From positions 372,001 through 436,000 of the forward strand of contig NZ_JACHDB010000002.1 in the NCBI RefSeq assembly GCF_014200805.1: a DNA stretch of 64,000 nt. Direction: 5' to 3'. Each line of letters starts with the position of its first letter. Positions within the stretch are counted from its first letter, which is position 1. The notes beneath the pieces are model-generated. The model saw only the letters and a program-made list of their open reading frames with translations. It searched no databases and was not told where the DNA came from. This document shows positions 38,389 to 47,693 of this stretch, one piece after another. Origin of the DNA: Nocardiopsis composta (GTDB lineage: Bacteria; Actinomycetota; Actinomycetes; Streptosporangiales; Streptosporangiaceae). The translations under genes were made by a program, and so were the position numbers.

Positions 38389-39558
38389 TCAGGCCGGCAG
38401 GCCCAGTTCCCGGGCGATGAGCATCTTCTGCACCTCGGAGGTGCCCTCGCCGATCTCCAGGATCTTGGCGTCCCGGTAGAACCGGCCGACCGGGTACTCG
38501 TTCATGAACCCGTAGCCGCCGAAGACCTGGGTGGCGTCCCGGCTGTTGTCCATGGCGGCGTTGGACGCCACCAGCTTGGCGATCGCGGCCTCCTTCTTGA
38601 ACGGCTCGCCGGCCAGCATCCGGGCGGCGGCGTCGTAGTAGGCCAGCCGCGCGGTGTGCGTGCGGGCCTCCATCTCCGCGATCTTGAACTGGATGGCCTG
38701 GTAGCCGCCGATCGCGGAGCCGAACGCCTCGCGCTCGGCGGCGTAGCGCAGGCTCTCGTCCACGCAGCCCTGGGCCAGGCCGACGGAGAGCGCGGCGATG
38801 GCGATCCGGCCCTCGTCCAGGATGCGCAGGAACTGGGCGTAGCCGCGGCCGCGCTCGCCGACCAGGTTGGCCTCGGGCACCCGGACGTCGTCGAAGGCGA
38901 GTTCCCGGGTGTCCGAGGCGTTCCAGCCGACCTTGGAGTACTTCTTGCCGACGGTGAAGCCGGGGGTGCCGGAGGGGATGAGGATCGCGGAGATCTCCGG
39001 GCGGCCGTCCGGGCGCTCCCCGGTCACCGCGGTCACCGTCACCAGCGCGGTGATGTCGGTGCCGGAGTTGGTGATGAAGCACTTCGAGCCGTTCACCACC
39101 CACTCCCCGCCCTCCAGCCGGGCGGTGGTCCGGGTGGCGCCCGCGTCGGAGCCGCCGCCCGGCTCGGTCAGGCCGAAGGCGCCCAGCGCCTCGCCCGAGC
39201 AGAGCCGGGGCAGCCAGGTCTTCTTCTGCTCCTCCGAGCCGAACCGGTGGATCGGCATGGCGCCCAGCGACACCCCGGCCTCCAGGGTGATCGCCACCGA
39301 GGAGTCGACCCGGGCCAGCTCCTCCAGGGCCAGGCAGAGCGCGAAGTAGTCGCCGCCCATGCCGCCGTGCTCCTCCGGGAACGGCAGCCCGAACAGGCCC
39401 ATCCGGCCCATCTTGGCGACGATGTCGTAGGGGAACTCCCCGCGCTCGTAGAGGTCGCCGATGACCGGCGCCACCTCCTCGCGGGCGAACGCCTCGACGG
39501 TGGCCCGCAGCTCCTCGTGCTCGGCGGACAGGGCGGTGGATCGGGTCATCGCGGTCAT
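38389..39558 (-). CDS. Acyl-CoA dehydrogenase, probably isovaleryl/branched-chain
   Basis: Length 389 aa. ATG 39558 overlaps the TGA of the carboxylase gene (ATGA) and follows GAGGAG, so it is translationally coupled. Motifs: GLTEPGGGSDAG, the FAD-binding FITNSG region, and GEGTSEVQ near the C terminus holding the catalytic Glu. The operon with a biotin carboxylase and an MccB-like carboxyltransferase fits oxidation of isovaleryl-CoA to 3-methylcrotonyl-CoA in leucine breakdown; 2-methylbutyryl- or isobutyryl-CoA are alternatives. Electrons go to ETF. Confidence 0.92.
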   Translation of the reverse strand: MTAMTRSTALSAEHEELRATVEAFAREEVAPVIGDLYERGEFPYDIVAKMGRMGLFGLPFPEEHGGMGGDYFALCLALEELARVDSSVAITLEAGVSLGAMPIHRFGSEEQKKTWLPRLCSGEALGAFGLTEPGGGSDAGATRTTARLEGGEWVVNGSKCFITNSGTDITALVTVTAVTGERPDGRPEISAILIPSGTPGFTVGKKYSKVGWNASDTRELAFDDVRVPEANLVGERGRGYAQFLRILDEGRIAIAALSVGLAQGCVDESLRYAAEREAFGSAIGGYQAIQFKIAEMEARTHTARLAYYDAAARMLAGEPFKKEAAIAKLVASNAAMDNSRDATQVFGGYGFMNEYPVGRFYRDAKILEIGEGTSEVQKMLIARELGLPA

Positions 39559-41756
39559 TCCTGCTCCTCGGCGGGTTCGTCCGGTGCGGGCTGGTCGGGG
39601 GCGGCGGATCCGGCGCCGCCCGGCGGGGCCGGCGCGGGGGCGTCCGCTCCGGCGGGGGCGATGGTGGCCAGGACCGCGTCCATGGCCACCGCGTCTCCGG
39701 GGCGCACCGCCAGGTGGGCGACGGTCCCGTCGATCGGGGAGGCGACCGAGTGCTCCATCTTCATCGCCTCGACGACGACGATCGGCGCCCCGGCCCGGAC
39801 CTCGTCTCCGACGGCGACCGGCACCGCGAGCACGGTGCCCGGCATCGGGCTGCGCAGTGGCCCCTCGTCGGCCGCCGCCGAGCCGCGCATCGGGGCCACC
39901 GACGGGGCGTCGGAGAACGACCAGGCCGCGCCGGCGCTGCCGAGCCACAGCTCGCCGCCGTGCGCGGCCCGGGCGTAGCGCTCGGTGCGCCCGGCCAGGG
40001 CCACGGTCAGGGTGCGGCCGTCGGCGGAGCGCGCGGCGGCGGCCTCGGCCGGTTCCGCGCCGTCGACCCGGACCCGGTAGCGGCGGACGGCGCCGGGGGC
40101 GGCCGCGGGCTCGGCCGGGCCGAGCCGGTGCACGTCCACCGCGACCGGCTCCCGGCCCGGGGCGCGCAGCCGCCAGGTGGTCCACTCCCGGCCGCCGACC
40201 CGCCAGCCGCTGGGCACCGCGAACGGGTCGGCGCCGGCGCCCTCGGGCTCCAGCCCCAGCTGGTGGTCGAGGGCGGCCGCCGCGTACACCTCCTCGGGCA
40301 CCGCGTGCTCCGGGGAGGGCACCAGCTCGGGCCGGACCTGTTCGGTCAGGTCGGTGCTCAGGTCGCCGGCGGCGACCGCCGGGTGGGCGAGCAGCCGGCG
40401 CAGGAACGCGACGTTGGTGCCGCAGCCGAGCAGGGTGTAGCCGGCCAGCGCGGCCGAGGCGCGGTGCAGCGCGGAGGCCCGGTCCGGCGCCCAGGTGACC
40501 ACCTTGGCGAGCATCGGGTCGTAGGCGGAGGTGACCTCGGTGCCCTCGTCCAGCCCGGAGTCGACCCGGACGTGCTCGCCGGCCGGCTCGTCCAGGCGCA
40601 GCACGGTCCCGCCGGTGGGCAGGAAGTCGCGGGCCGGGTCCTCGGCGTATATCCGGCACTCCACCGCGTGCCCGGTCAGTTCCACGTCGGCCTGGCCGAA
40701 CGGCAGCGGCTCGCCCAGCGCCACCCGCAGCTGGAGCTCGACCAGGTCGATGCCGCGCCGCCCGCGGATCGCGACGGCCTCCTCGGTGACCGGGTGCTCG
40801 ACCTGGAGCCGGGTGTTCATCTCCAGGAACGCGTACTCCGGGGCGGCTCCGCCCGGGCCGCCCTGCACGATGAACTCCACCGTGCCCGCGCCCACGTACC
40901 CGCAGGCCTTGGCCGCGGCGACCGCGGCCTCGCCCATCGCGGCGCGCAGCGCCGGGTCGACCAGCGGGGAGGGCGCCTCCTCCACGATCTTCTGGTGCCG
41001 GCGCTGCAGGCTGCACTCGCGCTCGCCCAGGTGCAGCACGGTGCCGTGGCCGTCCGCCAGCACCTGCACCTCGATGTGCCGGGGCCGCTCGACGTACCGC
41101 TCGACCAGCAGCGTCGCGTCGCCGAAGGCCGCCCGGGCCTCGCGGCGCGCGGCCGCGGCGGCGCCGGCCAGCTCCTCGGCGGAGCGCACCAGCCGCATGC
41201 CCTTGCCGCCGCCGCCCGCCGACGGCTTGATCAGCAGCGGGTACCCGGCCTTCTCGGCGGCCGCGGCGAGCTCCCCGTCGTCCAGCGGCGCGCCGGGCTC
41301 CTCGGCGAAGCCGGGCAGCAGCGGCACCCCGGCGGCGGCCACCGCGGCCTTGGCGCGGATCTTGTCGCCCATCGCCTCGATGGCCTCCGGCGGCGGGCCG
41401 ACGAACACCAGGCCCGCGGCGGTGCACAACCGGGCGAACTCGGCGTTCTCCGACAGGAACCCGTAGCCGGGGTGGACCATCGAGGCGCCGGAGGCGCGCG
41501 CGGCCTCGACGATCGCCGGGCCGTTCAGGTAGCTGTCGGCCAGCGCGGCGCCGCCGAGGCGGACCGCGGTGTCGGCCTCCCGGACGTGCCGGGCGCCGGC
41601 GTCGCCGTCTCCGTGCACCGCCACCGACCGCATGCCGAGTCGGCGCAGCGTGCGGATGATCCGCACCGCGATCTCGCCCCGGTTGGCGACCAGCACCGCG
41701 GGGGGTTCGCCGGTGCGGCAGGCCGGGGCCTGCCCTCGGGGGCCCGTCGTCGTCAT
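39555..41756 (-). CDS. Acyl-CoA carboxylase alpha subunit (biotin carboxylase + biotin carrier)
   Basis: Length 733 aa. I chose ATG 41756, which follows GAGAGG by 6 nt, over GTG 41777. Biotin carboxylase domain about 20-470: ANRGEIAVR start, ATP-grasp loop SAGGGGKGMR, EMNTRLQVEHP. The C-terminal biotinyl domain carries EAMKMEH (biotinylated Lys). It carboxylates its own biotin with bicarbonate and ATP and passes CO2 to the carboxyltransferase encoded upstream. With that partner and the dehydrogenase it is most likely the 3-methylcrotonyl-CoA carboxylase alpha subunit. Confidence 0.94.
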   Translation of the reverse strand: MTTTGPRGQAPACRTGEPPAVLVANRGEIAVRIIRTLRRLGMRSVAVHGDGDAGARHVREADTAVRLGGAALADSYLNGPAIVEAARASGASMVHPGYGFLSENAEFARLCTAAGLVFVGPPPEAIEAMGDKIRAKAAVAAAGVPLLPGFAEEPGAPLDDGELAAAAEKAGYPLLIKPSAGGGGKGMRLVRSAEELAGAAAAARREARAAFGDATLLVERYVERPRHIEVQVLADGHGTVLHLGERECSLQRRHQKIVEEAPSPLVDPALRAAMGEAAVAAAKACGYVGAGTVEFIVQGGPGGAAPEYAFLEMNTRLQVEHPVTEEAVAIRGRRGIDLVELQLRVALGEPLPFGQADVELTGHAVECRIYAEDPARDFLPTGGTVLRLDEPAGEHVRVDSGLDEGTEVTSAYDPMLAKVVTWAPDRASALHRASAALAGYTLLGCGTNVAFLRRLLAHPAVAAGDLSTDLTEQVRPELVPSPEHAVPEEVYAAAALDHQLGLEPEGAGADPFAVPSGWRVGGREWTTWRLRAPGREPVAVDVHRLGPAEPAAAPGAVRRYRVRVDGAEPAEAAAARSADGRTLTVALAGRTERYARAAHGGELWLGSAGAAWSFSDAPSVAPMRGSAAADEGPLRSPMPGTVLAVPVAVGDEVRAGAPIVVVEAMKMEHSVASPIDGTVAHLAVRPGDAVAMDAVLATIAPAGADAPAPAPPGGAGSAAPDQPAPDEPAEEQE

Positions 41757-41784
41757 CGTCAACCTCTCATCCGACACGGTCGGC

Positions 41785-43410
41785 TCACATCCTGAAGACG
41801 CCGTAGCCCACGGGCTCCAGCGGTGCGCGGCGGGCGGCCGACAGGCCCAGGCCGAGCACGGTGCGGGTGTCCGCGGGGTCGATCACGCCGTCGTCCCACA
41901 GCCGGGCGGTGGAGTAGTAGGGTTCGCCCTGCTCCTCGTACTGCTCGCGGATGGGCGCCTTGAAGCGCTCCTCCTCCTCGGTGCTCCACTCTTCGCCGCG
42001 CGCGGCCATCTGGTCGCGGCGCACCGTGGACAGCACCGATGCGGCCTGCTCGCCGCCCATCACCGAGATCCGGGCGTTGGGCCACATCCACAGGAACCGG
42101 GGCGAGTAGGCGCGGCCGCACATGCTGTAGTTGCCGGCGCCGAACGAGCCGCCGATGACCACGGTGAACTTGGGCACCCGGGCGCAGGAGACGGCGGTGA
42201 CCATCTTCGCGCCGTGCTTGGCGATGCCGCCGGCCTCGTAGTCGCGGCCGACCATGAACCCGGAGATGTTCTGCAGGAACACCAGCGGGATGGAGCGGCG
42301 GTCGCACAGCTCGATGAAGTGCGCGCCCTTCATCGCCGACTCGGCGAACAGGATGCCGTTGTTGGCGACGATCCCCACCGGGTGGCCGTGCAGGTGCGCG
42401 AAGCCGGTCACCAGGGTGGTGCCGTACTCGGCCTTGAACTCGGTGAACTCGCTGGCGTCGACGATTCGGCCGATCACCTCGCGCACGTCGTAGGGGGTGC
42501 GGGTGTCGGTCGGCACGATGCCGTACAGCTCGCCGGGGTCGAGCGCGGGCGGGCGGGACTCGCGCCGCTCCCAGGCGGGTTCCGGCCGCGGGCCGAGGGT
42601 GCCGGCGATGTCGCGGACGATGGACAGCGCGTGCGCGTCGTCGTCGGCGAGGTGGTCGGTCACCCCGGAGACGCGGGAGTGCAGGTCGCCGCCGCCCAGC
42701 TCCTCGGCGGTGACCACCTCGCCGGTGGCGGCCTTCACCAGCGGCGGCCCGCCGAGGAAGATGGTGCCCTGCTCGCGGACGATGACCGCCTCGTCGCTCA
42801 TCGCCGGGACGTAGGCGCCGCCGGCGGTGCACGAGCCCAGCACCGCGGCCAGCTGCGGGATGCCCAGCCGGGACATGGTGGCCTGGTTGTAGAAGATCCG
42901 GCCGAAGTGCTCGCGGTCCGGGAACACCTCGTCCTGCATGGGCAGGAACGCGCCGCCGGAGTCCACCAGGTAGACGCAGGGCAGCCGGTTCTGCAGCGCC
43001 ACCTCCTGGGCGCGCAGGTGCTTCTTCACCGTCATCGGGTAGTAGGTGCCGCCCTTGACGGTGGCGTCGTTGGCGACGACGACGGCCTCGCGCCCGGCGA
43101 TCCGCCCGACCCCGGTGATGATGCCGGCGGCGGGGGCGTCCCGGCCGTCCTCGCCGTACAGGCCCCAGGCGGCGAGCGGGGACAGCTCCAGGAACGGCGA
43201 TCCGGGGTCGAGGACGGCCCGGACCCGGTCCCGGGGGAGCAGCTTGCCGCGTTCGACGTGCCGGATGCGGGTCTTCTCCGGGCCGCCGAGCGAGGTCTCG
43301 GCGATCCGCTCCCGCAGCCGGGCGGCGAGGGCCTTGTTGGCCTCGGCGTTCGCGGTGAACGCGGCGCCGCCGGTGTCGACCGCGGAGGAGAGCACGGGTG
43401 CCCTGCTCAT
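41785..43410 (-). CDS. Acyl-CoA carboxylase carboxyltransferase subunit (methylcrotonyl-CoA type)
   Basis: Length 541 aa, close to MccB size. Crotonase-like carboxyltransferase halves with the features of the methylcrotonyl group: [68 protein letters not shown] and [16 protein letters not shown]. First gene of a minus-strand operon, 28 nt from the alpha subunit. It moves CO2 from carboxybiotin to 3-methylcrotonyl-CoA. GAGGGG precedes the ATG. Confidence 0.94.
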   Translation of the reverse strand: MSRAPVLSSAVDTGGAAFTANAEANKALAARLRERIAETSLGGPEKTRIRHVERGKLLPRDRVRAVLDPGSPFLELSPLAAWGLYGEDGRDAPAAGIITGVGRIAGREAVVVANDATVKGGTYYPMTVKKHLRAQEVALQNRLPCVYLVDSGGAFLPMQDEVFPDREHFGRIFYNQATMSRLGIPQLAAVLGSCTAGGAYVPAMSDEAVIVREQGTIFLGGPPLVKAATGEVVTAEELGGGDLHSRVSGVTDHLADDDAHALSIVRDIAGTLGPRPEPAWERRESRPPALDPGELYGIVPTDTRTPYDVREVIGRIVDASEFTEFKAEYGTTLVTGFAHLHGHPVGIVANNGILFAESAMKGAHFIELCDRRSIPLVFLQNISGFMVGRDYEAGGIAKHGAKMVTAVSCARVPKFTVVIGGSFGAGNYSMCGRAYSPRFLWMWPNARISVMGGEQAASVLSTVRRDQMAARGEEWSTEEEERFKAPIREQYEEQGEPYYSTARLWDDGVIDPADTRTVLGLGLSAARRAPLEPVGYGVFRM

Positions 43411-43424
43411 CGATTCCCCTCTTG

Positions 43425-43468
43425 GTTAATGACCGCTAACATGGTTGATGTTAATGATGATTAACATC
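43425..43468. promoter_or_regulatory. Two palindromic operators for the divergent TetR regulator
   Basis: Operator 2 (43447-43468) is a perfect inverted repeat with 9-nt arms GATGTTAAT/ATTAACATC around 4 nt. Operator 1 (43425-43440) has the same plan, GTTAAT-4-GCTAAC, with two mismatches. Centres are 25 nt apart. Both lie in an A/T-rich patch between the carboxylase operon and tetR, operator 1 only 15 nt from the carboxyltransferase ATG. Confidence 0.7.
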
Positions 43469-43570
43469 GGTGTCCAGGGTCACAGCGGCCGCGGGCGGTA
43501 CGATTCCGCCCCGGTGCCCCGCGGCAGGGGCGCGGACCGGCGGAGACCGGGGAGGACGAGGGGAGCGCCG

Positions 43571-44161
43571 ATGGCCAACCGGGTCGCCGGAGCGCGCCGC
43601 GCCGAGATCCTGCGCGCGGCGGCCGAGCTGTTCGCGGCGCGCGGCTACCACGGCGTCTCGATCGAGGACCTGGGGCGCGCGGTGGGCACCAGCGGCCCGG
43701 CGCTCTACCGGCACTTCCCCGGCAAGGAGGCGCTGCTCGGCGCGATGCTGCTGGACATCAGCGAGCGGCTGGCCGCGCAGGGCGCCGAGCTGGCCGCCGC
43801 GGCCTCCGGGCCGGGCGCCGCACTGGACGCACTGCTCCGCGGGCACATCGACTTCGCGCTGAGCGAGCCGGCCCTGATCACCGTGCACGACCGCGAGCTC
43901 GGCAACGTCCCCGAGCCGGACCGCCGCCGGATCCGCAGCCTGCAGCGCGGCTATGCCGAGCGGTGGGTCGCGGTCCTGGCCGAGCTGCGCCCCGGCGTCC
44001 CCGCCGAGACGCTGCGCGCCGGCGTGCACGCCGCCTTCGGGCTGCTCAACTCCACCCCGCACAGCGCCGGCCGGCTCACCCCGGACCGGATGTCGGCCCT
44101 GCTGTTCCGGATGGGCCGGGCCGCGCTGCTCTCCGCCACGGAGGACGGCGCCGGCCCCTGA
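43571..44161 (+). CDS. TetR-family regulator of the acyl-CoA carboxylase operon
   Basis: Length 196 aa; GGGGAG precedes the ATG. N-terminal HTH about 8-55 with VSIEDLGRAVGTSGPALYRHFPGKEALL. The C-terminal domain resembles the FadR/AcrR-like acyl-CoA-responsive group. The gene is divergent from the dehydrogenase/carboxylase operon and shares the gap holding two palindromes, so it most likely represses both directions until an acyl-CoA accumulates (inference). Confidence 0.9.
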   Translation: MANRVAGARRAEILRAAAELFAARGYHGVSIEDLGRAVGTSGPALYRHFPGKEALLGAMLLDISERLAAQGAELAAAASGPGAALDALLRGHIDFALSEPALITVHDRELGNVPEPDRRRIRSLQRGYAERWVAVLAELRPGVPAETLRAGVHAAFGLLNSTPHSAGRLTPDRMSALLFRMGRAALLSATEDGAGP

Positions 44162-44460
44162 GTCCGCCGATGCCGGATTTCCGCCGCCGGCCCCGCCCCG
44201 TGCTCGCCTTCACCGACCCGGCCGCACCCGGTGCGGCCCACCTGCCCGCCCCGCGCCTCCTCTTCCGGGGCCGGGGCCGGGAGCGGTGCAGCGCACGGCC
44301 GACCGCCGTCCACCCCCCCGCCCCGCGAAGCCTCCCGGAGCTCGACGGGGTGGGCTGCGCCGCCCGGGGTGCGAGGACGGGAAGGCGGGCGGCCCGACAG
44401 GGAGCGGGCGGTACTGCGGGCGCGCGGGAAGGCGCGGGTCCGCGTGCAGGGCCGGGAAAG

Positions 44461-44497
44461 CCGACGGCCGGCCCGCGGGGTGCGGGCCGGCCGTCGG
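44461..44497. terminator. Very stable hairpin, 16-bp perfect stem
   Basis: Arms CCGACGGCCGGCCCGC and complement with a 5-nt loop, 14 nt beyond the stop of the minus-strand secreted-protein gene; it may also end the tetR transcript. The 299 nt between the tetR stop and this hairpin show nothing else. Confidence 0.8.
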
Positions 44498-44511
44498 GTC
44501 GGGTTCTCGGG

Positions 44512-45009
44512 TCAGCCCCGCCCGGGAGCCGCCGGGGCGGCCTCGGAGTCCAGGAGCTTCTTCTCCGCGGCCAGCTCGCAGAGGCGCTTGACCTCGGCGT
44601 CCACGCCGGCCGCCGGGGCGGCCTGCGGGTTGCCGGGCAGGACCTCGGGGGCCTCGCCGGGAGCCTCGGGCAGCGGCGCCCCCTCTTCTGCGGGCGCCTC
44701 CCCGGGTGCCTCGCCCACGCCGCCGGGCGCTTCGCCGGGCGCCTCCCCGGGGGCCTCGGGCAGCTGCCCCTCCGGGGGCTGCGGCTCGGGGTCCTGGGAA
44801 CCGGCAACCGGGTTCTCGGGCGGGGTCGGCGCGGATTCGCCGGCCCCCTGGGTGCTGCTCCCGGCGGCCTCGCAGACGGCGACGATGGCTTCGCGCAGCT
44901 CGGGGTCGGGCAGCGGTGGCGCGGCGGCCGCCGCGGAGGAGGCGAACCCCGCTCCGACGAGACCACCGGTCATGAGGACGACGGCCGCCGCCTTACTGGC
45001 ACGGTGCAT
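44512..45009 (-). CDS. Secreted Pro/Glu/Ala/Gly-rich repeat protein
   Basis: Length 165 aa; AAGGAAAG precedes the ATG. A signal peptide (1-29, ending AAAA) is followed by a short helical segment with one Cys (VAVCEAA, about 46), a low-complexity stretch with PGEAP-type tandem repeats (about 78-125), and a C-terminal helix with the second Cys (KRLCELAA). The two Cys could form a disulfide joining the ends around a flexible, acidic linker. I do not recognise the family. A surface or cell-wall role is a guess. Confidence 0.72.
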   Translation of the reverse strand: MHRASKAAAVVLMTGGLVGAGFASSAAAAAPPLPDPELREAIVAVCEAAGSSTQGAGESAPTPPENPVAGSQDPEPQPPEGQLPEAPGEAPGEAPGGVGEAPGEAPAEEGAPLPEAPGEAPEVLPGNPQAAPAAGVDAEVKRLCELAAEKKLLDSEAAPAAPGRG

Positions 45010-45363
45010 GGTCTTTCCTTCCTCGGGTCGACGACGTCTCGCCCGGTCTCGGGGCCCGGCGTTCACGGGGACGACGGGACCCGGCCGTCGATCACGCTCT
45101 GACACATAAGCGTAACTATCTGTGATTTCTTTAAGGGTCAGCGCCACATGAACACCGGGTATCGGAATCCGTCCGAAGACAAATCCCGCACCAAAGGAAG
45201 AAGAGCCCTGGGCGCGCCACCGGGCGGCCCGGTCGATCCGGGGTTACGTTTGGCGCAAGGCGGACCGGGCAGCCCGTTCCTGGAGCCAGGGGCCGCCGCG
45301 TCGGGGCCTGTCGCCGGGGGAGCACCGGGGCGGTGCCGGGCGGCCGAAGGGGGAGGTACGACC
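45010..45363. other. Divergent intergenic region, secreted protein / ndh
   Basis: 354 nt. A conspicuous A/T-rich core (about 45095-45140, TAAGCGTAACTATCTGTGATTT) is the probable promoter area for the minus-strand gene. The ndh RBS GGGGAGG ends 9 nt before its ATG. No gene seen. Confidence 0.4.
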
Positions 45364-46731
45364 ATGGCACGTCCCATCACGGCACGTCCCAGAATCGTGG
45401 TGATCGGCGCCGGGTTCGCCGGTCTGCACACGCTGCGCAGGCTGGAGCGGCGCGTCCCGCGCGGAGCGGCCGAGATCGTCCTCGTCGCACCGAACGACTA
45501 CATGCTCTACAGCCCGCTGCTCCCGCAGGTGGCCTCGGGGCTGCTCACGCCGCAGTCGCTGGCGATTTCCCTGAACAGGGTGCTGCGCCGCACCCGGATG
45601 GTGCCCGGCACCGCGGTGGGGGTGGACACCGAGGCCCGGGTGGTGGTGATCGAGAAGATCAACGGCGAATTCACCCACGAGCGCTACGACCGACTGGTGC
45701 TGGCGCCCGGCAGCCTCACCCGGGCCTTCGACATCCCGGGGCTGCGCGACCACGCCTTCGGCAACAAGAACCTCGCCGAGGCGGTGGTCCTCCGCGACCA
45801 CGTGCTGGCCCAGCTGGAACTGGCCAACGCCAGCCACGACCCGGTGGAGCGCGAGGAGCGCTGCCGGTTCATCGTGGTGGGCGGCGGCTACAGCGGCGCC
45901 GAGACGGCGGCCGCGCTGGAGCGGCTCACCCGGGACATGGCGCGCCGCTACCCGGAGCTGCGCCCGCTGATCAGCTGGCACCTGGTCGACGTCGCCCCGC
46001 ACATCCTGCCCGAGCTCGGCGTCAAGCTCGGCGACGAGGCGCTGGACCTGCTGCGCAGGATGGGCATCGAGGTCAAGCTGGGGGTCTCGGTCAAGGAGGT
46101 CACCGAGAACCGGGTGACGCTGACCGACGGGCGGGTGCTGCCCTGCCGCACCCTCATCTGGACCGCGGGGACCACGCCCAGCCCGCTGATGGGCACGCTC
46201 GGCGGCGAGGTGGACCGGGGCCGGCTGGTGGTCGGCGCGGACATGGCCGCCCCCGGCCTGCCCGGGGTCTTCGCGCTGGGCGACGCCGCGGCCGTGCCCG
46301 ACCTGTCCCGGGAGGACGGCCGGTACTGCCCGCCCACCGCGCAGTACGCGCAGCGGCAGGGCGCGGTCGCCGCGGACAACGTCATCTCCTCGCTGCTCGG
46401 CCGGCCGCTGCACGAGTTCCACCACAAGGACCTGGGCCTGGTCGTCGACCTGAGCGGCAAGGAGGCGCTGGCCCGGCCGCTGGGGTATGAGCTGACCGGG
46501 CTGCCGGCGCTCGGCGTGACCCGGGCCTACCACCTGATGGCGGTCCCCTCCGCCCCCTCCCGGGCCCGGGTGCTGGCCAACTGGGCGATCGACACCCTGC
46601 TCGGCGGGGAGGTCTCCCGGCTCGGCTTCCACCACGGCAAGCCGTCGGCCTTCGTCGACATCGAGCAGGACCACTACCTGGCGGCCGACGCGGTCAAGAA
46701 GGAGGCCGCCCGGCTGACCCGGAGCGATTGA
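45364..46731 (+). CDS. ndh: Type II NADH dehydrogenase (NDH-2)
   Basis: Length 455 aa. Two Rossmann motifs: GAGFAG (14-19, FAD) and GGGYSGAET (about 178-186, NADH). DYMLYSPLLPQVASG and the C-terminal FALGDAA, PPTAQYAQRQG segments are typical of bacterial NDH-2. The C-terminal part has an amphipathic helix for membrane attachment. It passes electrons from NADH to menaquinone without pumping protons. Monocistronic, closed by a strong hairpin. Confidence 0.92.
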   Translation: MARPITARPRIVVIGAGFAGLHTLRRLERRVPRGAAEIVLVAPNDYMLYSPLLPQVASGLLTPQSLAISLNRVLRRTRMVPGTAVGVDTEARVVVIEKINGEFTHERYDRLVLAPGSLTRAFDIPGLRDHAFGNKNLAEAVVLRDHVLAQLELANASHDPVEREERCRFIVVGGGYSGAETAAALERLTRDMARRYPELRPLISWHLVDVAPHILPELGVKLGDEALDLLRRMGIEVKLGVSVKEVTENRVTLTDGRVLPCRTLIWTAGTTPSPLMGTLGGEVDRGRLVVGADMAAPGLPGVFALGDAAAVPDLSREDGRYCPPTAQYAQRQGAVAADNVISSLLGRPLHEFHHKDLGLVVDLSGKEALARPLGYELTGLPALGVTRAYHLMAVPSAPSRARVLANWAIDTLLGGEVSRLGFHHGKPSAFVDIEQDHYLAADAVKKEAARLTRSD

Positions 46732-46890
46732 GAGCCCGGCGGGGAGGCGGGACCCGAGACCGCCCCCGGCCGGAAGCCGGCTCCGCGGTGCCGCACGGAC
46801 ATGGGTCCCCGTCCGCACCGGAGCCGGCCCCGCGGGGCCCCGCACCCGCGCAGCCGAGCGGCCGCGAGGCGGGGCCGGGACGCCGGGAAC

Positions 46891-46934
46891 GGAGGCGGGA
46901 GGGGCGGCCCGCTCGGGCCGCCCCTCCCGCCTCC
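46891..46934. terminator. Bidirectional terminator, 20-bp perfect stem
   Basis: A perfect 20-21-bp stem starting GGAGGCGGGAGGGG, tiny loop, placed between the convergent ndh and copZ genes (14 nt from the copZ stop). Confidence 0.85.
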
Positions 46935-46947
46935 ACCGCTGCGGGAC

Positions 46948-47154
46948 TCAGCCGGTGATCTCGTACCCGGCCTCGTCGATCGCGGCCTTGAGCCGCTCCT
47001 GGGGGATCGGCCCGCTGCTCGCGATGTCCACCCGGCCGCTGCCGAGGTCGACGTCCACCGAGGTGACCCCGGGGATCTCCGAGACCTCCTCCTTCACCGA
47101 GCGGACGCAGTGCTCGCAGGTCATGCCGGTGACCGTGATGGTGGTGGCTGCCAC
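46948..47154 (-). CDS. copZ: Copper chaperone, HMA domain
   Basis: Length 68 aa; GTG start, AGGGAGG 6 nt upstream. Single ferredoxin-like HMA domain with the Cu(I) site GMTCEHC (Cys13, Cys16). It shuttles Cu(I) to exporters or to the repressor. Second gene of the csoR-copZ operon (49-nt gap). The copper P-type ATPase usually found with it is not in the window. Confidence 0.93.
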   Translation of the reverse strand: MAATTITVTGMTCEHCVRSVKEEVSEIPGVTSVDVDLGSGRVDIASSGPIPQERLKAAIDEAGYEITG

Positions 47155-47203
47155 TGGCGGCCTCCCTTTCCGTTGCCGTCTGCCTGGTATTCCGGCCCTT
47201 CGA

Positions 47204-47491
47204 TCAGGAGCGCACCAGGCGCGCGATCGCCTCGGAGGCCTCGCGCACCTTCTCGTCGGCCTCCTCGCCGCCGTTGGCGACGGCGTGCCCGACGCAGTGC
47301 TTGAGGTGCTCGTCGAGCATGGAGAGGGCGAAGGAGCGCAGCGCCTTGTTGACCGCGGCGGTCTGGGTGAGGATGTCGATGCAGTACTCGTCCTCCTCGA
47401 CCATCCGCTGCAACCCCCGGACCTGGCCTTCGATCCTGCGCAGCCGGTTGATGTGGCTCTGCTTGTCGTCGTGGTAGCCGTAGGTCGCCAT
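47204..47491 (-). CDS. csoR: Copper-sensing repressor CsoR
   Basis: Length 95 aa from ATG 47491, which has GGGGAG 7 nt upstream. A longer ATG at 47527 (107 aa) is disfavoured because it would lie almost at the predicted transcript start (-10 TATATT at 47529-47534). All-helical DUF156 fold: RLRRIEGQVRGLQRMV, metal site Cys in EYCIDIL, then His-Cys in LKHCVGH. Cu(I) binding releases it from DNA. Regulates itself and copZ. Confidence 0.9.
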   Translation of the reverse strand: MATYGYHDDKQSHINRLRRIEGQVRGLQRMVEEDEYCIDILTQTAAVNKALRSFALSMLDEHLKHCVGHAVANGGEEADEKVREASEAIARLVRS

Positions 47492-47528
47492 CCGGGTGCT
47501 CCCCTGGTCTTCTGGTTCCGCAGCCATC

Positions 47529-47548
47529 AATATACCCCCTGCCCGTAT
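47529..47548 (-). promoter_or_regulatory. csoR promoter and CsoR operator
   Basis: ATACCCCCTGCCCGTAT (47532-47548) matches the GC-run-flanked TA pseudo-palindrome typical of actinobacterial CsoR operators. It overlaps a TATATT -10 box read on the minus strand, so bound repressor would block RNA polymerase. Confidence 0.65.
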
Positions 47549-47693
47549 GCAACCTCCGGCGATGCGCCGGGATTCCCCGGCGGCGCCCGCCGGGAGACGC
47601 GGAGGAGGGGCACCCCGCAGACGGGGCACCCCTCGAGTATCGGGGCAGAACGGGCCGGGCGGAACAAGGCCGCGGCGCGGCCGGGCCCCGCCG

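Noticed and set aside
47527-47529. Longer csoR start at ATG 47527
   Set aside because: It would lie at or before the predicted transcript start set by the TATATT box, and the ATG at 47491 has a better ribosome site.
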